From Bradyrhizobium sp. U87765 SZCCT0048 (GTDB lineage: Bacteria; Pseudomonadota; Alphaproteobacteria; Rhizobiales; Xanthobacteraceae), in contig NZ_JAFCMM010000005.1 in the NCBI RefSeq assembly GCF_018131225.1, forward strand, positions 620,001 through 684,000: a stretch of DNA of 64,000 nt, read 5' to 3'. A program made the translations under genes and the position numbers. The notes below the pieces were generated by a model that was given only the letters and a program-made list of their open reading frames with translations, was not told the origin of the DNA and searched no databases. Of the stretch, positions 51,177 to 58,479 are shown piece by piece. Every line of letters begins with the position of its first letter. The first letter of the stretch is position 1.

Positions 51177-51785
51177 TCAGAGCGGCTTGATCTGCACCTT
51201 GCGGAATTTGATGACGCCAGAGGCATATTGCAGCGCGAACGGACCCGCCGCATGCTTGCTGTCGTGGGCGTCGACGGTCTTGACGCCGTTCAGCACGACG
51301 ACGAGGTGATCGCCCTTCGCGGTGATCTCATAGCTGTTCCACTTGCCCGCGGCCTTCGGCATCGGATCGACCTTGCCGACATCGACGATCGCGCCGGTGC
51401 CATATTCGGGCTGCGGCCGCTTGTCGAAGATGTTGACCTCGTAGCAGGTGTTGGAGTCGACATTTTTGATGTCGGCGCAGCGGATGAAGATGCCGCTGTT
51501 GGCCTCTTCATCGGCCCAGAACTCGGCGCGGATCTCGAAGTCCTTGTAGGACGTCCTGGTGATGATGTAGGTCGGATCCTTGCCTTCCTTGCGGTCCGCG
51601 ACCAGCGCGCCATCGGCGATGTGCCAGTTGGCTTCGCCGAGCTTGTCCCATTGCCCCACCTCCTTGCCGTCCACCACGGTGATCCAGCCGTCGGCCTGTG
51701 CCGCGGCGGAGGTGATGCCGTAGAGCGCGCCGGATGCCGCCGCCATCAGCAGCAATCCGATGGCGCAGACCGTCGAACGTTTCAT
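51177..51785 (-). CDS. DUF1080 (3-keto-disaccharide hydrolase-like) secreted protein
   Basis: A 202-residue secreted protein with a Sec signal (AIGLLLMAAASGALYG…SAAAQA) and one DUF1080 domain, a concanavalin-like beta-sandwich. Blocks seen: DGWITVVDGKEVGQWDKLG, YKDFEIRAEFWADEEANSGIFIR and KWNSYEITAKGDHLVVVLNG. Some members hydrolyse 3-keto-glucosides; activity here is unproven. GGGAGG lies eight bases before the ATG. The ABC binding protein and the small exported protein follow in the same direction, 165 bases on. Confidence 0.88.
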   Translation of the reverse strand: MKRSTVCAIGLLLMAAASGALYGITSAAAQADGWITVVDGKEVGQWDKLGEANWHIADGALVADRKEGKDPTYIITRTSYKDFEIRAEFWADEEANSGIFIRCADIKNVDSNTCYEVNIFDKRPQPEYGTGAIVDVGKVDPMPKAAGKWNSYEITAKGDHLVVVLNGVKTVDAHDSKHAAGPFALQYASGVIKFRKVQIKPL

Positions 51786-52086
51786 CGCCAGCCTCCCGTT
51801 GTCGTTGATGATCTTGATTGTCGTTGGTCGCCGGCCGCCGGGAGCGGCCGTGCGCCGGTCCGGCGCGCCGCGACGATAGCAGCGCGGCCTGCGGGCGGAT
51901 AGCGCGCCGCGGCGCGTGGTCTGCTCGCAACTGCGGTTCGCAGGCGCAGCAAGAGCGCATCCGTCAACTGTCCGCGAGCAGGGCGATGCCCCGGTGCGGG
52001 GCGCGGATACGCCGTGCTAGGATCGCTGCACGCTCCGCATCCACCAGCGATATCGTGTTTCAGACAACGTCTCGGGAGGACATGCC
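51786..52086. other. Divergent gap, DUF1080 and cupin genes
   Basis: 301 bases holding the two divergent promoters. GGGAGGACATGCC precedes the cupin start. No operator-like repeat was recognised. Confidence 0.35.
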
Positions 52087-52578
52087 ATGCGCCACCGGAT
52101 CGTGGGCCTGCGTTCGGTGTTGTGCGCCGGCGCGCTGCTGGTCGCCGCCATGCCGTTCGCCGGCGGCGGCGCCAGCCGGGCGGCCGAGCTCGATCCGGCG
52201 GTGCTGGCGTTCAGGCTGCCGGACAAGATTCCCTGGGGCCCGGTGGACGCGCGCGGCGCGCAGAACGCGGTGCTGGCGGGCGATCCGTCGAAGCCCGGGC
52301 TCTACGTCGTAATGACCAGGTGGACAGGGGGCCATCACTTCAGCCATCCGCACTTCCATCCCAACGATCGCTTCATCACCGTGCTCAAGGGCACGTGGTA
52401 TGTCGGGACGGGCAACACGTTCGATCCCGACCATGCCACGGTCGGCATGCCCGCCGGCAGCTTCGTGACCCACTATGGCAAGCAGGTGCACTGGGACGGC
52501 GCCAAGGACGAGGACACGGTGCTGCTGATCGTCGGCGAGGGCCCGGCCACCGCGACGGAGGTGGCCGAGAGCAAGTAG
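52087..52578 (+). CDS. Secreted cupin protein
   Basis: A 163-residue protein with a signal peptide (SVLCAGALLVAAMPFAGGGASRAAE) and a single cupin barrel. The first metal motif is HHFSHPHFHPNDRFITVLKG (four His), the second HYGKQVHWDG, so a mononuclear metal site is likely. Secreted cupins of this sort are of unknown function; some isomerise or oxidise small acids. Strong ribosome site. It stands alone between divergent and convergent genes. Confidence 0.8.
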   Translation: MRHRIVGLRSVLCAGALLVAAMPFAGGGASRAAELDPAVLAFRLPDKIPWGPVDARGAQNAVLAGDPSKPGLYVVMTRWTGGHHFSHPHFHPNDRFITVLKGTWYVGTGNTFDPDHATVGMPAGSFVTHYGKQVHWDGAKDEDTVLLIVGEGPATATEVAESK

Positions 52579-52588
52579 GGACCCGCGC

Positions 52589-52690
52589 TCAGGGCTTGCG
52601 GGTGCGCAGATCGGCCCAGGCCATGACGCCGGCGAATGAGACGAACATCAGGACGACGGCGGCAGTGACGAGAAGGCTGTCGAGCGGCAT
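52589..52690 (-). CDS. 33-residue membrane protein under an anaerobox
   Basis: A tiny frame: MPLDSLLVTAAVVLMFVSF, then AGVMAWADLRTRKP and stop. One transmembrane helix with a basic cytoplasmic tail. The ribosome site is strong (AAGGAG, nine bases before the ATG) and an FNR/FixK box lies 62 bases upstream of the start, so expression at low oxygen is expected. It may be a small subunit or regulator of a membrane enzyme, in the manner of the small oxidase peptides, but shows no match to those that I know. It lies next to fnrN, on the same strand. Confidence 0.7.
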   Translation of the reverse strand: MPLDSLLVTAAVVLMFVSFAGVMAWADLRTRKP

Positions 52691-52745
52691 CGGCGAAACT
52701 CCTTGCATGATGCGCGGAGCCTAGAAGCCCATGCGGGCGCAGCGT

Positions 52746-52759
52746 TTGATCTCGGTCAA
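52746..52759 (-). promoter_or_regulatory. FNR/FixK box before the 33-residue gene
   Basis: TTGAT-CTCG-GTCAA on the plus strand (TTGAC-N4-ATCAA read on the minus strand), matching TTGAY-N4-RTCAA. Centred 62 bases before the small gene's ATG. Confidence 0.8.
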
Positions 52760-52806
52760 ATCCGATAACGGCTTCCGCGTGGCGGACCGCCGCAGGGTGC
52801 GCGCCG

Positions 52807-53559
52807 TCAGGCGGCGGTGAGCTTGTCGAGCCGCTCGATGTTGAGCAGGCGCACGCCATCCGGCACGATCAGAATGGTCTTGTCGCGCGACAGCTTGGTC
52901 AGGGTGCGGCTGACCGTCTCGATGGTGAGGCCGAGATAGTCTGCGATGTCCTGCCGGCTCATCGGCAACGGGATGGTGACGGAGGACGATCCGATGCGGG
53001 CGTAGCGCGCCTGCAGGTTGAGCAGGAAAGCGGCGATCTTCTCTTCGGCGCTGCGGCGGCCGAGCAGCAGCATCTGGTCCTGGGCGAGGCTGAGCTCGTG
53101 GCCGGCGAATTCGTGCAGACGTCGCAGCAGGTGCGGCTTGTCGTCGATGTAGTGCACGAACGCCGAACGGGCGAAGCGGCAGGCCTTGACCGGCGTCACG
53201 GCCTCGGCGGTCACGCCGTAGCGGTCCATCAGGGCAAGGCCGAGGAAGTCGCCGGCAAGCGCGAAGCCGACGATCTGGCGGCGGCCGTCCGGCAGGGACT
53301 TGTACAGCCGCACCACGCCCTCGGTGACATTGAACAGGTTGCCGGCGACGGCGCCCTGCTCGAACAGCATCGCCTTGGCGGCGAATGTCGCGGCATGGCT
53401 GAGCTGCTCGAGGGCGGCGAACTCCTCCGCCTCCAGCGCGCCGCACACGCTGATCGTGCGGACCTTGCAGTCCGCGCAGCCGCCGTCCTCACAGATCGGC
53501 GAGCAGGCCCGCTTGCGCGCATCGGCGCGGGCGTCATTCCATGGCTCGGTCAATGTCAT
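52807..53559 (-). CDS. fnrN: Oxygen-sensing Crp/Fnr regulator, FnrN/AadR type
   Basis: A 250-residue FNR-type activator of genes for low-oxygen life. It has the N-terminal cysteine set of FnrN (Cys28-x2-Cys31-x7-Cys39) and the central Cys127 (VKACRF), the four ligands of the oxygen-labile 4Fe-4S cluster; Cys19 and Cys23 are extra. The recognition helix IETVSRTL carries the Glu and Ser-Arg of FNR that read TTGAT. Two anaeroboxes lie 69 and 95 bases before its ATG, as in rhizobial fnrN genes, where they give positive and negative autoregulation. Rhodopseudomonas calls the orthologue AadR. Surrounding genes also have FNR-like boxes. Confidence 0.92.
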   Translation of the reverse strand: MTLTEPWNDARADARKRACSPICEDGGCADCKVRTISVCGALEAEEFAALEQLSHAATFAAKAMLFEQGAVAGNLFNVTEGVVRLYKSLPDGRRQIVGFALAGDFLGLALMDRYGVTAEAVTPVKACRFARSAFVHYIDDKPHLLRRLHEFAGHELSLAQDQMLLLGRRSAEEKIAAFLLNLQARYARIGSSSVTIPLPMSRQDIADYLGLTIETVSRTLTKLSRDKTILIVPDGVRLLNIERLDKLTAA

Positions 53560-53621
53560 GAGGCGTCCAGTCTGGTTCGGGTGGCGCGCCCTTCAAAGTG
53601 CGCCCGGAATCTCGCAGCCAG

Positions 53622-53635
53622 TTGATCTAAATCAA
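53622..53635. promoter_or_regulatory. Perfect anaerobox TTGAT-N4-ATCAA
   Basis: TTGAT-CTAA-ATCAA matches the FNR/FixK consensus exactly. Centred 69 bases before the fnrN ATG and 88 before the divergent gene. Confidence 0.9.
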
Positions 53636-53647
53636 CCACGGGCGTCG

Positions 53648-53661
53648 TTGACGCAGATCAA
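53648..53661. promoter_or_regulatory. Second anaerobox TTGAC-N4-ATCAA
   Basis: TTGAC-GCAG-ATCAA, one base off the consensus. Its centre is 26 bases from the first box and 62 bases before the ATG at 53717, so it may serve the divergent gene as well as fnrN. Confidence 0.8.
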
Positions 53662-53716
53662 TGCCGGCGCGCTTGGCAGCGCCGCATTGTCGCGGCCCGA
53701 GCAGGACATTCGCAGA

Positions 53717-54160
53717 ATGATCGAGCAATTTCAGGCACTCCCCCTGACCGGGGAGGGCGCGCGGGCGGCCTATCCCCTGGTCTACCTGCACGACGCCAGC
53801 ATTTCCTTGCCCGACTGGGTGCAGTTTGTGCGCGCGCATGACTGCGGGCGGGCCGGCGGCGGCCTCATGACCATTCGCGATTGCCGCGGCCTGATCCATG
53901 CGCTGTTCAGCTATCGGATCGACCTCGACCTGCGCATCCGCCGCCGGCTGTGTATCGGCGACATGATCGTGGCGTATCTCCCCGGACGGCTCATCGACGA
54001 GGCGATCGCCGCCTGTGCCCGCGACATCGCCGCCGACCTGCGCTGCGACACGATCTTCATCGCGCGGCCGTTCGCGCAGGGTGGCGAGGCGGCGCCGTGC
54101 CCGACCGCGCAGGCGCCCGGCGCTAGGCCGCATGCCTCGACCAGTCTGCACCAGAATTGA
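53717..54160 (+). CDS. Hypothetical protein divergent from fnrN
   Basis: A 147-residue protein with no recognised family. The middle looks like a folded globular domain (YPLVYLHDASISLPDWVQFV, RDCRGLIHALFSYRIDLDL, LCIGDMIVAYLPGRLIDEAI, RCDTIFIARPF), with an alternation reminiscent of GNAT-like folds but without an acetyl-CoA loop that I can identify; the last 25 residues are Pro/Ala-rich. Its five cysteines are spread out. It shares the two-anaerobox gap with fnrN, so expression at low oxygen is likely. The frame continues upstream without a start; the ATG at 53717 lacks a clear ribosome site. Confidence 0.65.
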   Translation: MIEQFQALPLTGEGARAAYPLVYLHDASISLPDWVQFVRAHDCGRAGGGLMTIRDCRGLIHALFSYRIDLDLRIRRRLCIGDMIVAYLPGRLIDEAIAACARDIAADLRCDTIFIARPFAQGGEAAPCPTAQAPGARPHASTSLHQN

Positions 54161-54172
54161 TGCCTGCGCCGC

Positions 54173-55054
54173 TCAGTGCGACAGCAGCGTCCAGCCGGGC
54201 GGGTTGGCGAGGATCGAGCGTGTCGCGCCGCCGAGGATGAATTCGCGCAGCCGGGAATGGCCGTAGGCGCCCATCACCAGCAGGTCGATGCCATGCGCCG
54301 CGACATAGGATTCCATGAAGCTGCCGATCGTGTGCGCATCGGTCTTGCGGATGGCGTCGACGTTCGCGGCGACGCCCTGGGCCGCGAGATGAGTGGCGAG
54401 ATCGGCGGCGCGGGCTTCGGCGGCCGCCGGCTTGTCGTCGGTGGCGGTGAAGACGCGCACCGCGGCCGCGCGGCGCAGGAACGGCATGGCGTCGGCGACG
54501 GCGCGCGCGGCGGAGCGGCCGCCGTCCCAGGCAATGGCGACAGTGTGGAACGCGGCAGCCGGCTGCCGCGCCGGGCTTTCCGGGCAGACCAGCAGCGGCC
54601 GACCGGTGCCGAACAGCAGGCTGACCGCGAGGTCCTGCTGGTTGACGTCGTCGCGGCGCATCGGCAACAGCGTGGCCTGGTGCAGGCGGGCCTCCTCGAC
54701 GAGCAGCCGCCGCGTCGCGTCGATAGTCCGGCGCTCGCGCCGGCAGTGATGGCGCACGCCATGCCGGGTGGCAACGGCCTCGAATTCCTGCGCGAGGCGG
54801 TCGGCGTTGAAGCGGCTCTTGCGCGTCTCGTGATCGAGAAACGAGCCGAAATCCGCGCCTTCGAAATACAGCCCGGCCTCCAGCTCGATTTCGCACACCA
54901 GCGCGCTGACGCGGGTCGGAATCTCGGGGAAGCGTCCGGCGGCATCGCGGGCCTGCGACAGGCCGTGCGCGGCGGCGACGGCGCGTTCGATCGCGGCCTC
55001 CGACAGCGGCAGCGGATAGCTGATCAACGGCAGCAGAAGGTCCCGGACGGCCAT
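54173..55054 (-). CDS. Universal stress protein, tandem UspA
   Basis: A 293-residue protein of two UspA-like halves. The second half keeps the nucleotide-binding pattern VAIAWDGG at its start and MGAYGHSRLREFILGGATRSIL (GxxGHSxxxxxxxGxxS) near its end; the first half is degenerate, keeping LLFGTGRPLLVCP but no full binding motif. Such tandem Usp proteins are often induced under low oxygen. GGAG precedes the ATG at 55052-55054. It is divergent from the CBS-BON gene, with two FNR-like boxes in the 195-base gap. Confidence 0.88.
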   Translation of the reverse strand: MAVRDLLLPLISYPLPLSEAAIERAVAAAHGLSQARDAAGRFPEIPTRVSALVCEIELEAGLYFEGADFGSFLDHETRKSRFNADRLAQEFEAVATRHGVRHHCRRERRTIDATRRLLVEEARLHQATLLPMRRDDVNQQDLAVSLLFGTGRPLLVCPESPARQPAAAFHTVAIAWDGGRSAARAVADAMPFLRRAAAVRVFTATDDKPAAAEARAADLATHLAAQGVAANVDAIRKTDAHTIGSFMESYVAAHGIDLLVMGAYGHSRLREFILGGATRSILANPPGWTLLSH

Positions 55055-55110
55055 GGCAGGCTCCAATGGTTGCGGACGGCTATTGGTAGCCGCCGCCGCC
55101 GCCATGCCGC

Positions 55111-55169
55111 TTGATCTGCCGCAAACCCCGGCCATGATCCGCCGGATGGCGGGGTTTGAGCTGCGTCAA
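55111..55169. promoter_or_regulatory. Two FNR/FixK-like boxes between usp and CBS genes
   Basis: TTGAT-CTGC-CGCAA (55111-55124) has one good half-site. TTGAG-CTGC-GTCAA (55156-55169) keeps TTGA-N6-TCAA. They are 45 bases apart, centred 64 bases before the usp ATG and about 88 before the CBS ATG. Confidence 0.6.
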
Positions 55170-55249
55170 GGCTGCGGTCCCGCGGACCACTAGGCTTGCC
55201 GGGACCGGCATCGTCAGCCGGTGCGAATGGCGAGCGGGAGATCACGGCG

Positions 55250-55993
55250 ATGAAGGCCCATCACATCATGACGCGGAAAGTCATTTCGGTGGCGCCGGAC
55301 GCGACCACCGAGCACGCCGCGCGGCTGATGATCGAAAATCACATCAGCGGCCTGCCGGTCATCGACGCAGGCGGGCACCTCGTTGGGATCGTTACCGAGC
55401 GCGATTTCCTGCGCCGGCGCGAGATCGGCACGCAGGGGCGCCGGCCGCGCTGGCTGTCCTTCGTGCTCGACCCCGGCCGCGAGGCGGTGAACTATGTCCG
55501 CACCACCGGCCGGCGGGTCGAAGACGTCATGACGCCGGACGTGGTGTCGGTGGACGAGGACATGGCGCTCGAGGAGATCGTCGCATTGATGGAGCGCCGC
55601 CGCGTCAAGCGCGTGCCGGTGCTGCGTGCCGGCAAGGTGGTCGGCATCATCAGCCGCCAGAACTTCGTCCGCGCGGTGGCCAGCCTCGCGCGCGAGGTGC
55701 CAGATCCCACCGCCGACGACGAGCACATCCGCCGGCGCATCGTCGCGGCGATCGACAAGGGCGAGTGGGCGCCCATCGGCATCAGCGTGATGGTGTGCGA
55801 CGGCGTCGTCGACCTCTACGGCGCCATTACCGACGAGAATGTCCGCCGCGCGATCGTGGTCGCGGCCGAAAACGTCTCCGGGGTGAAGGAGGTGCGCGAC
55901 CACATGTACTGGGTCGACCCGATGTCGGGCCTCTGTCTGATCGAGCCGGATGCCATTGCGCCGCCGCAGGAGCCTGCGGCGCGTCGCACGTGA
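55250..55993 (+). CDS. CBS-pair and BON domain protein
   Basis: A 247-residue protein with two CBS domains (MTRKVISVAPDATTEHAARL… and VEDVMTPDVVSVDEDMALEEI…) forming one Bateman module, which usually binds adenine nucleotides, and a C-terminal BON domain (about 165-230: IRRRIVAAIDKGEW, VVDLYGAITDENVRRAIVV, VSGVKEVRDHMYWV). Proteins of this plan are common in rhizobia beside stress genes. There is no signal peptide. GGGAG lies before the ATG. Divergent from the universal stress protein and probably co-regulated with it by FnrN or FixK. Confidence 0.88.
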   Translation: MKAHHIMTRKVISVAPDATTEHAARLMIENHISGLPVIDAGGHLVGIVTERDFLRRREIGTQGRRPRWLSFVLDPGREAVNYVRTTGRRVEDVMTPDVVSVDEDMALEEIVALMERRRVKRVPVLRAGKVVGIISRQNFVRAVASLAREVPDPTADDEHIRRRIVAAIDKGEWAPIGISVMVCDGVVDLYGAITDENVRRAIVVAAENVSGVKEVRDHMYWVDPMSGLCLIEPDAIAPPQEPAARRT

Positions 55994-56003
55994 CGGCGAC
56001 CGG

Positions 56004-56981
56004 TCATCGGCCGCGTGCGCGAGCCCGCGTCGCGGACGGGCGCTCGCCGAACGCATTGCGGTAGTCGCGGGCGAAGTGCCCGAGATTGGAGAAGCCGCAG
56101 CGAAAGGCCGCGCCGCTTACCGATGTGCCTTCGATCAGCAGCATTTCGCGCGCCTTGCGCAGCCGCAGCGTCTTGACGAAAGCCATCGGCGAATAGCCGC
56201 GCGCTGTCTGGAAGGCGCGGAACAGCGTGCGTGCGGCGATCCCGGTGGCGGCGGCGAGATCGTCGATGCTCAGCGGGTGATCCCAGTTGGCCTCGATGTA
56301 GTCCTCCACGCGCAGCACCTGCGCGGCGCTCGCGCCCGGCGCTTCCTGCTGCAGCAGGTCGCTGAAGCGATGCCGGCCGGTGCACAGCAGGCCGACAATC
56401 AACGCCTGTTCGATTTCGGCGAGCGCCAGCGGCGGCAACTGCGCGCCGTCGCCGTCGAGCTGCCGCGCCAGGAACAGCATGAGATCGCGCAGCCCGTCGA
56501 CTGCAGCGGCGCTGCTGAAGGCCGCGGCATCGAACTCGATGCCGCCATGGGGCGGCGCGCCGAGCAACGATGTCAGCTTGCGCGTCAGCGCGTTGCGGTC
56601 GATGCGCAGCACCAGGTGCTCGAAGTCCTCGCCGTACTCCAGCGTGGCCGGCCGGTCCGGCGAGGTGATGCAGTACTGGCGGGCATCGATGTCGACCGTG
56701 CGACCGCCGCTGGTGGTGCGGGCATGGCCGGTGAGACCGATCTGGACGCGGGCGAAGTCGGCGCCGTCGAACCGCACCTCCGCCGGCGCCGTGCAGGCGC
56801 TGAAGCCGATCGCGACGCTGCCGAGGCGCACGAAGTTGCCGCGGGTGCGCAACCGCGTGGGGTCATGCACCGTCAGCGAGCGGGCGCCATAGATGCTGAC
56901 GAGCGCATGCCGGAACTCGTCGGGATCGGAGGTTCGCACGGTCGGGAAACGATGCAGTGGATCGCGGGGGACGGTCAGCAT
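56004..56981 (-). CDS. AraC-family transcription regulator
   Basis: A 325-residue regulator. Residues 1-190 form an AraC-binding-like N-terminal domain (FVRLGSVAIGFSACTAPAEVRF, ARVQIGLTGHARTTSGGRTVDI); the C-terminal 100 residues hold two helix-turn-helix motifs (LSIDDLAAATGIAARTLFRAFQ and VSGAAFRCGFSNLGHFARDY) with the family's GxSPxAFVKTLRLRKAR linker. It resembles regulators of aromatic or ectoine catabolism. AAGG seven bases before the ATG at 56981 favours this start; an ATG at 57002 is possible. No obvious target gene is adjacent, as the CBS gene is convergent and the HD-GYP gene lies upstream on the same strand. Confidence 0.87.
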   Translation of the reverse strand: MLTVPRDPLHRFPTVRTSDPDEFRHALVSIYGARSLTVHDPTRLRTRGNFVRLGSVAIGFSACTAPAEVRFDGADFARVQIGLTGHARTTSGGRTVDIDARQYCITSPDRPATLEYGEDFEHLVLRIDRNALTRKLTSLLGAPPHGGIEFDAAAFSSAAAVDGLRDLMLFLARQLDGDGAQLPPLALAEIEQALIVGLLCTGRHRFSDLLQQEAPGASAAQVLRVEDYIEANWDHPLSIDDLAAATGIAARTLFRAFQTARGYSPMAFVKTLRLRKAREMLLIEGTSVSGAAFRCGFSNLGHFARDYRNAFGERPSATRARARGR

Positions 56982-57070
56982 GGTCTTGCCTTCGATGGAC
57001 ATGCGTCGAATCAATCATAGTAAGGTTATCATATAAAGACAGCGCTTCTCCGGGCGGGCTGCCGGTTCCA

Positions 57071-58114
57071 TCAACGCCTGGTCGCGGTGGCGCGGAACGC
57101 CACGACCAGCGGTTGTTCGAGTTTGCCCGCCATCTCTCCGAGCATGGCGTAGGCGCGCTCGCGCGCAACCGGAGGCTTGTAGCGGCGGCGTTCGATCAGT
57201 GCGGCGAACACGTCGGCGATGGTGATGATCCGCGTCAGGTCGGGGATCTGCGGCGCAGTGAGGCGATCGGGATAGCCGCTGCCGTCGAGGTATTCGTGAT
57301 GATGCAGCACAGCCTCGGCGACGTCCGCCGGCAGATCGCGCGTGCCGCGGATGCAGTCGAACCCGATCGAGGGGTGCTGCTCGATGATGCGCCGCTCGTC
57401 GGCATCGAGCCGCCCGGCCTTGTCGAGGATGTCGAGGGAAATGCCGATCTTCCCGATGTCGTGCAGCGTGGCGGCGAGACCGAGATTGTGCAGGTCGCGG
57501 CCGGCGAGGCCGAGGCTGAGGCCAAAATCCACCGCCACGCCGGCCACGAGCAGGCAATGCTGGAACGTGCCTTCGTGGTGACGGCGGACCTCGTCGAGCC
57601 ATGCGCCAAGGCCGTTGGCGGCGACACTGGCGATGATCGTGTCGGTCGCGGCGTCGGCCTGTTCGAGATCGAGCCGGCGGTGCGGCGCCGCCATCTGGTC
57701 GAACACCGCGCGCAGCGCCGCGGCGCAGCCGTCGACGGCCCGTGCCGCGGCGTGCATGCGCGGCAGGCGCGCCCGCAGGCTCTCGGCCGTCACCGGCCGA
57801 AACAGCACGTCGGTCGCGCCGAGGGCGCGCGCCTGTACCACGCGCGAGTGGTCGGTGCGGCTGAGAACGAACAGTCTGCACGGCGCGTCGTGGAGATGCG
57901 CCATCCGCTCCCGGAGCCAAGCGATGGTGGCAACGTCGCGCATGTCGGCGGCGACGATGATCGCGTCGCAATTCGGCGGCGGGGCATCGGCACCGGCGAT
58001 CGCCAGCGCAACGATCTCGCCGTCGTCGCGCAATAGGGTGGAGAGCGCGTCGGCGCGTTCGACGGTGTCGGTCAGCAGGCAGATGCGACGGCGCGGGGTC
58101 GATGACGTGATCAC
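57071..58114 (-). CDS. HD-GYP domain protein with degenerate receiver
   Basis: A 347-residue protein: an N-terminal receiver-like domain and a C-terminal HD-GYP domain, the class of phosphodiesterases that break down cyclic di-GMP. The HD-GYP motifs are complete: LHDIGKIG (His-Asp 218-219), EQHPSIGFD and HHHEYLDGSGYP (GYP 280-282). The receiver lacks the phosphorylatable Asp: in CDAIIVAADMRD the expected position is Ala, so it is probably not controlled by phosphorylation. The start is a GTG with GGAGG eight bases upstream. A chemoreceptor with a PilZ domain is divergent from it, which hints at shared cyclic di-GMP signalling. Confidence 0.9.
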   Translation of the reverse strand: MITSSTPRRRICLLTDTVERADALSTLLRDDGEIVALAIAGADAPPPNCDAIIVAADMRDVATIAWLRERMAHLHDAPCRLFVLSRTDHSRVVQARALGATDVLFRPVTAESLRARLPRMHAAARAVDGCAAALRAVFDQMAAPHRRLDLEQADAATDTIIASVAANGLGAWLDEVRRHHEGTFQHCLLVAGVAVDFGLSLGLAGRDLHNLGLAATLHDIGKIGISLDILDKAGRLDADERRIIEQHPSIGFDCIRGTRDLPADVAEAVLHHHEYLDGSGYPDRLTAPQIPDLTRIITIADVFAALIERRRYKPPVARERAYAMLGEMAGKLEQPLVVAFRATATRR

Positions 58115-58479
58115 GGTTAAAATCCTCCGCTGGAGAAGGCGTGTTTGATTCAAACTAGCGGCATTCCGTTGGCACTTTCTTCCGCGATCGCCGCGTAGAC
58201 GCAGCTCGCCGACAAGCTTCTCTTAACGGCTGGGATGGCCGCGAAGCACGAAGGACGCGGATGACAATCGCCCTGCGATTCGTGCGTCTTCCAGCCGAAA
58301 TGCGCCACGCGCGCTCAAAAGGCGACGTTGTCGTCAGGATGTGATCAATGGTGGCGGTTGGTGGACGTCGAAAGCGCTGCGGAAGAACAGCGTGATTAAG
58401 ATTGTGGAAGCATTGCCGTGAGAGTTTGGCAGCGTTGATTCACTCAACCTCGTGCCATCGTCATGACGGGAATGTTCTG
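58115..58479. other. Divergent gap before chemoreceptor
   Basis: 365 bases between the HD-GYP gene and the chemoreceptor gene. No gene or repeat was recognised; it must carry both promoters. Confidence 0.35.
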
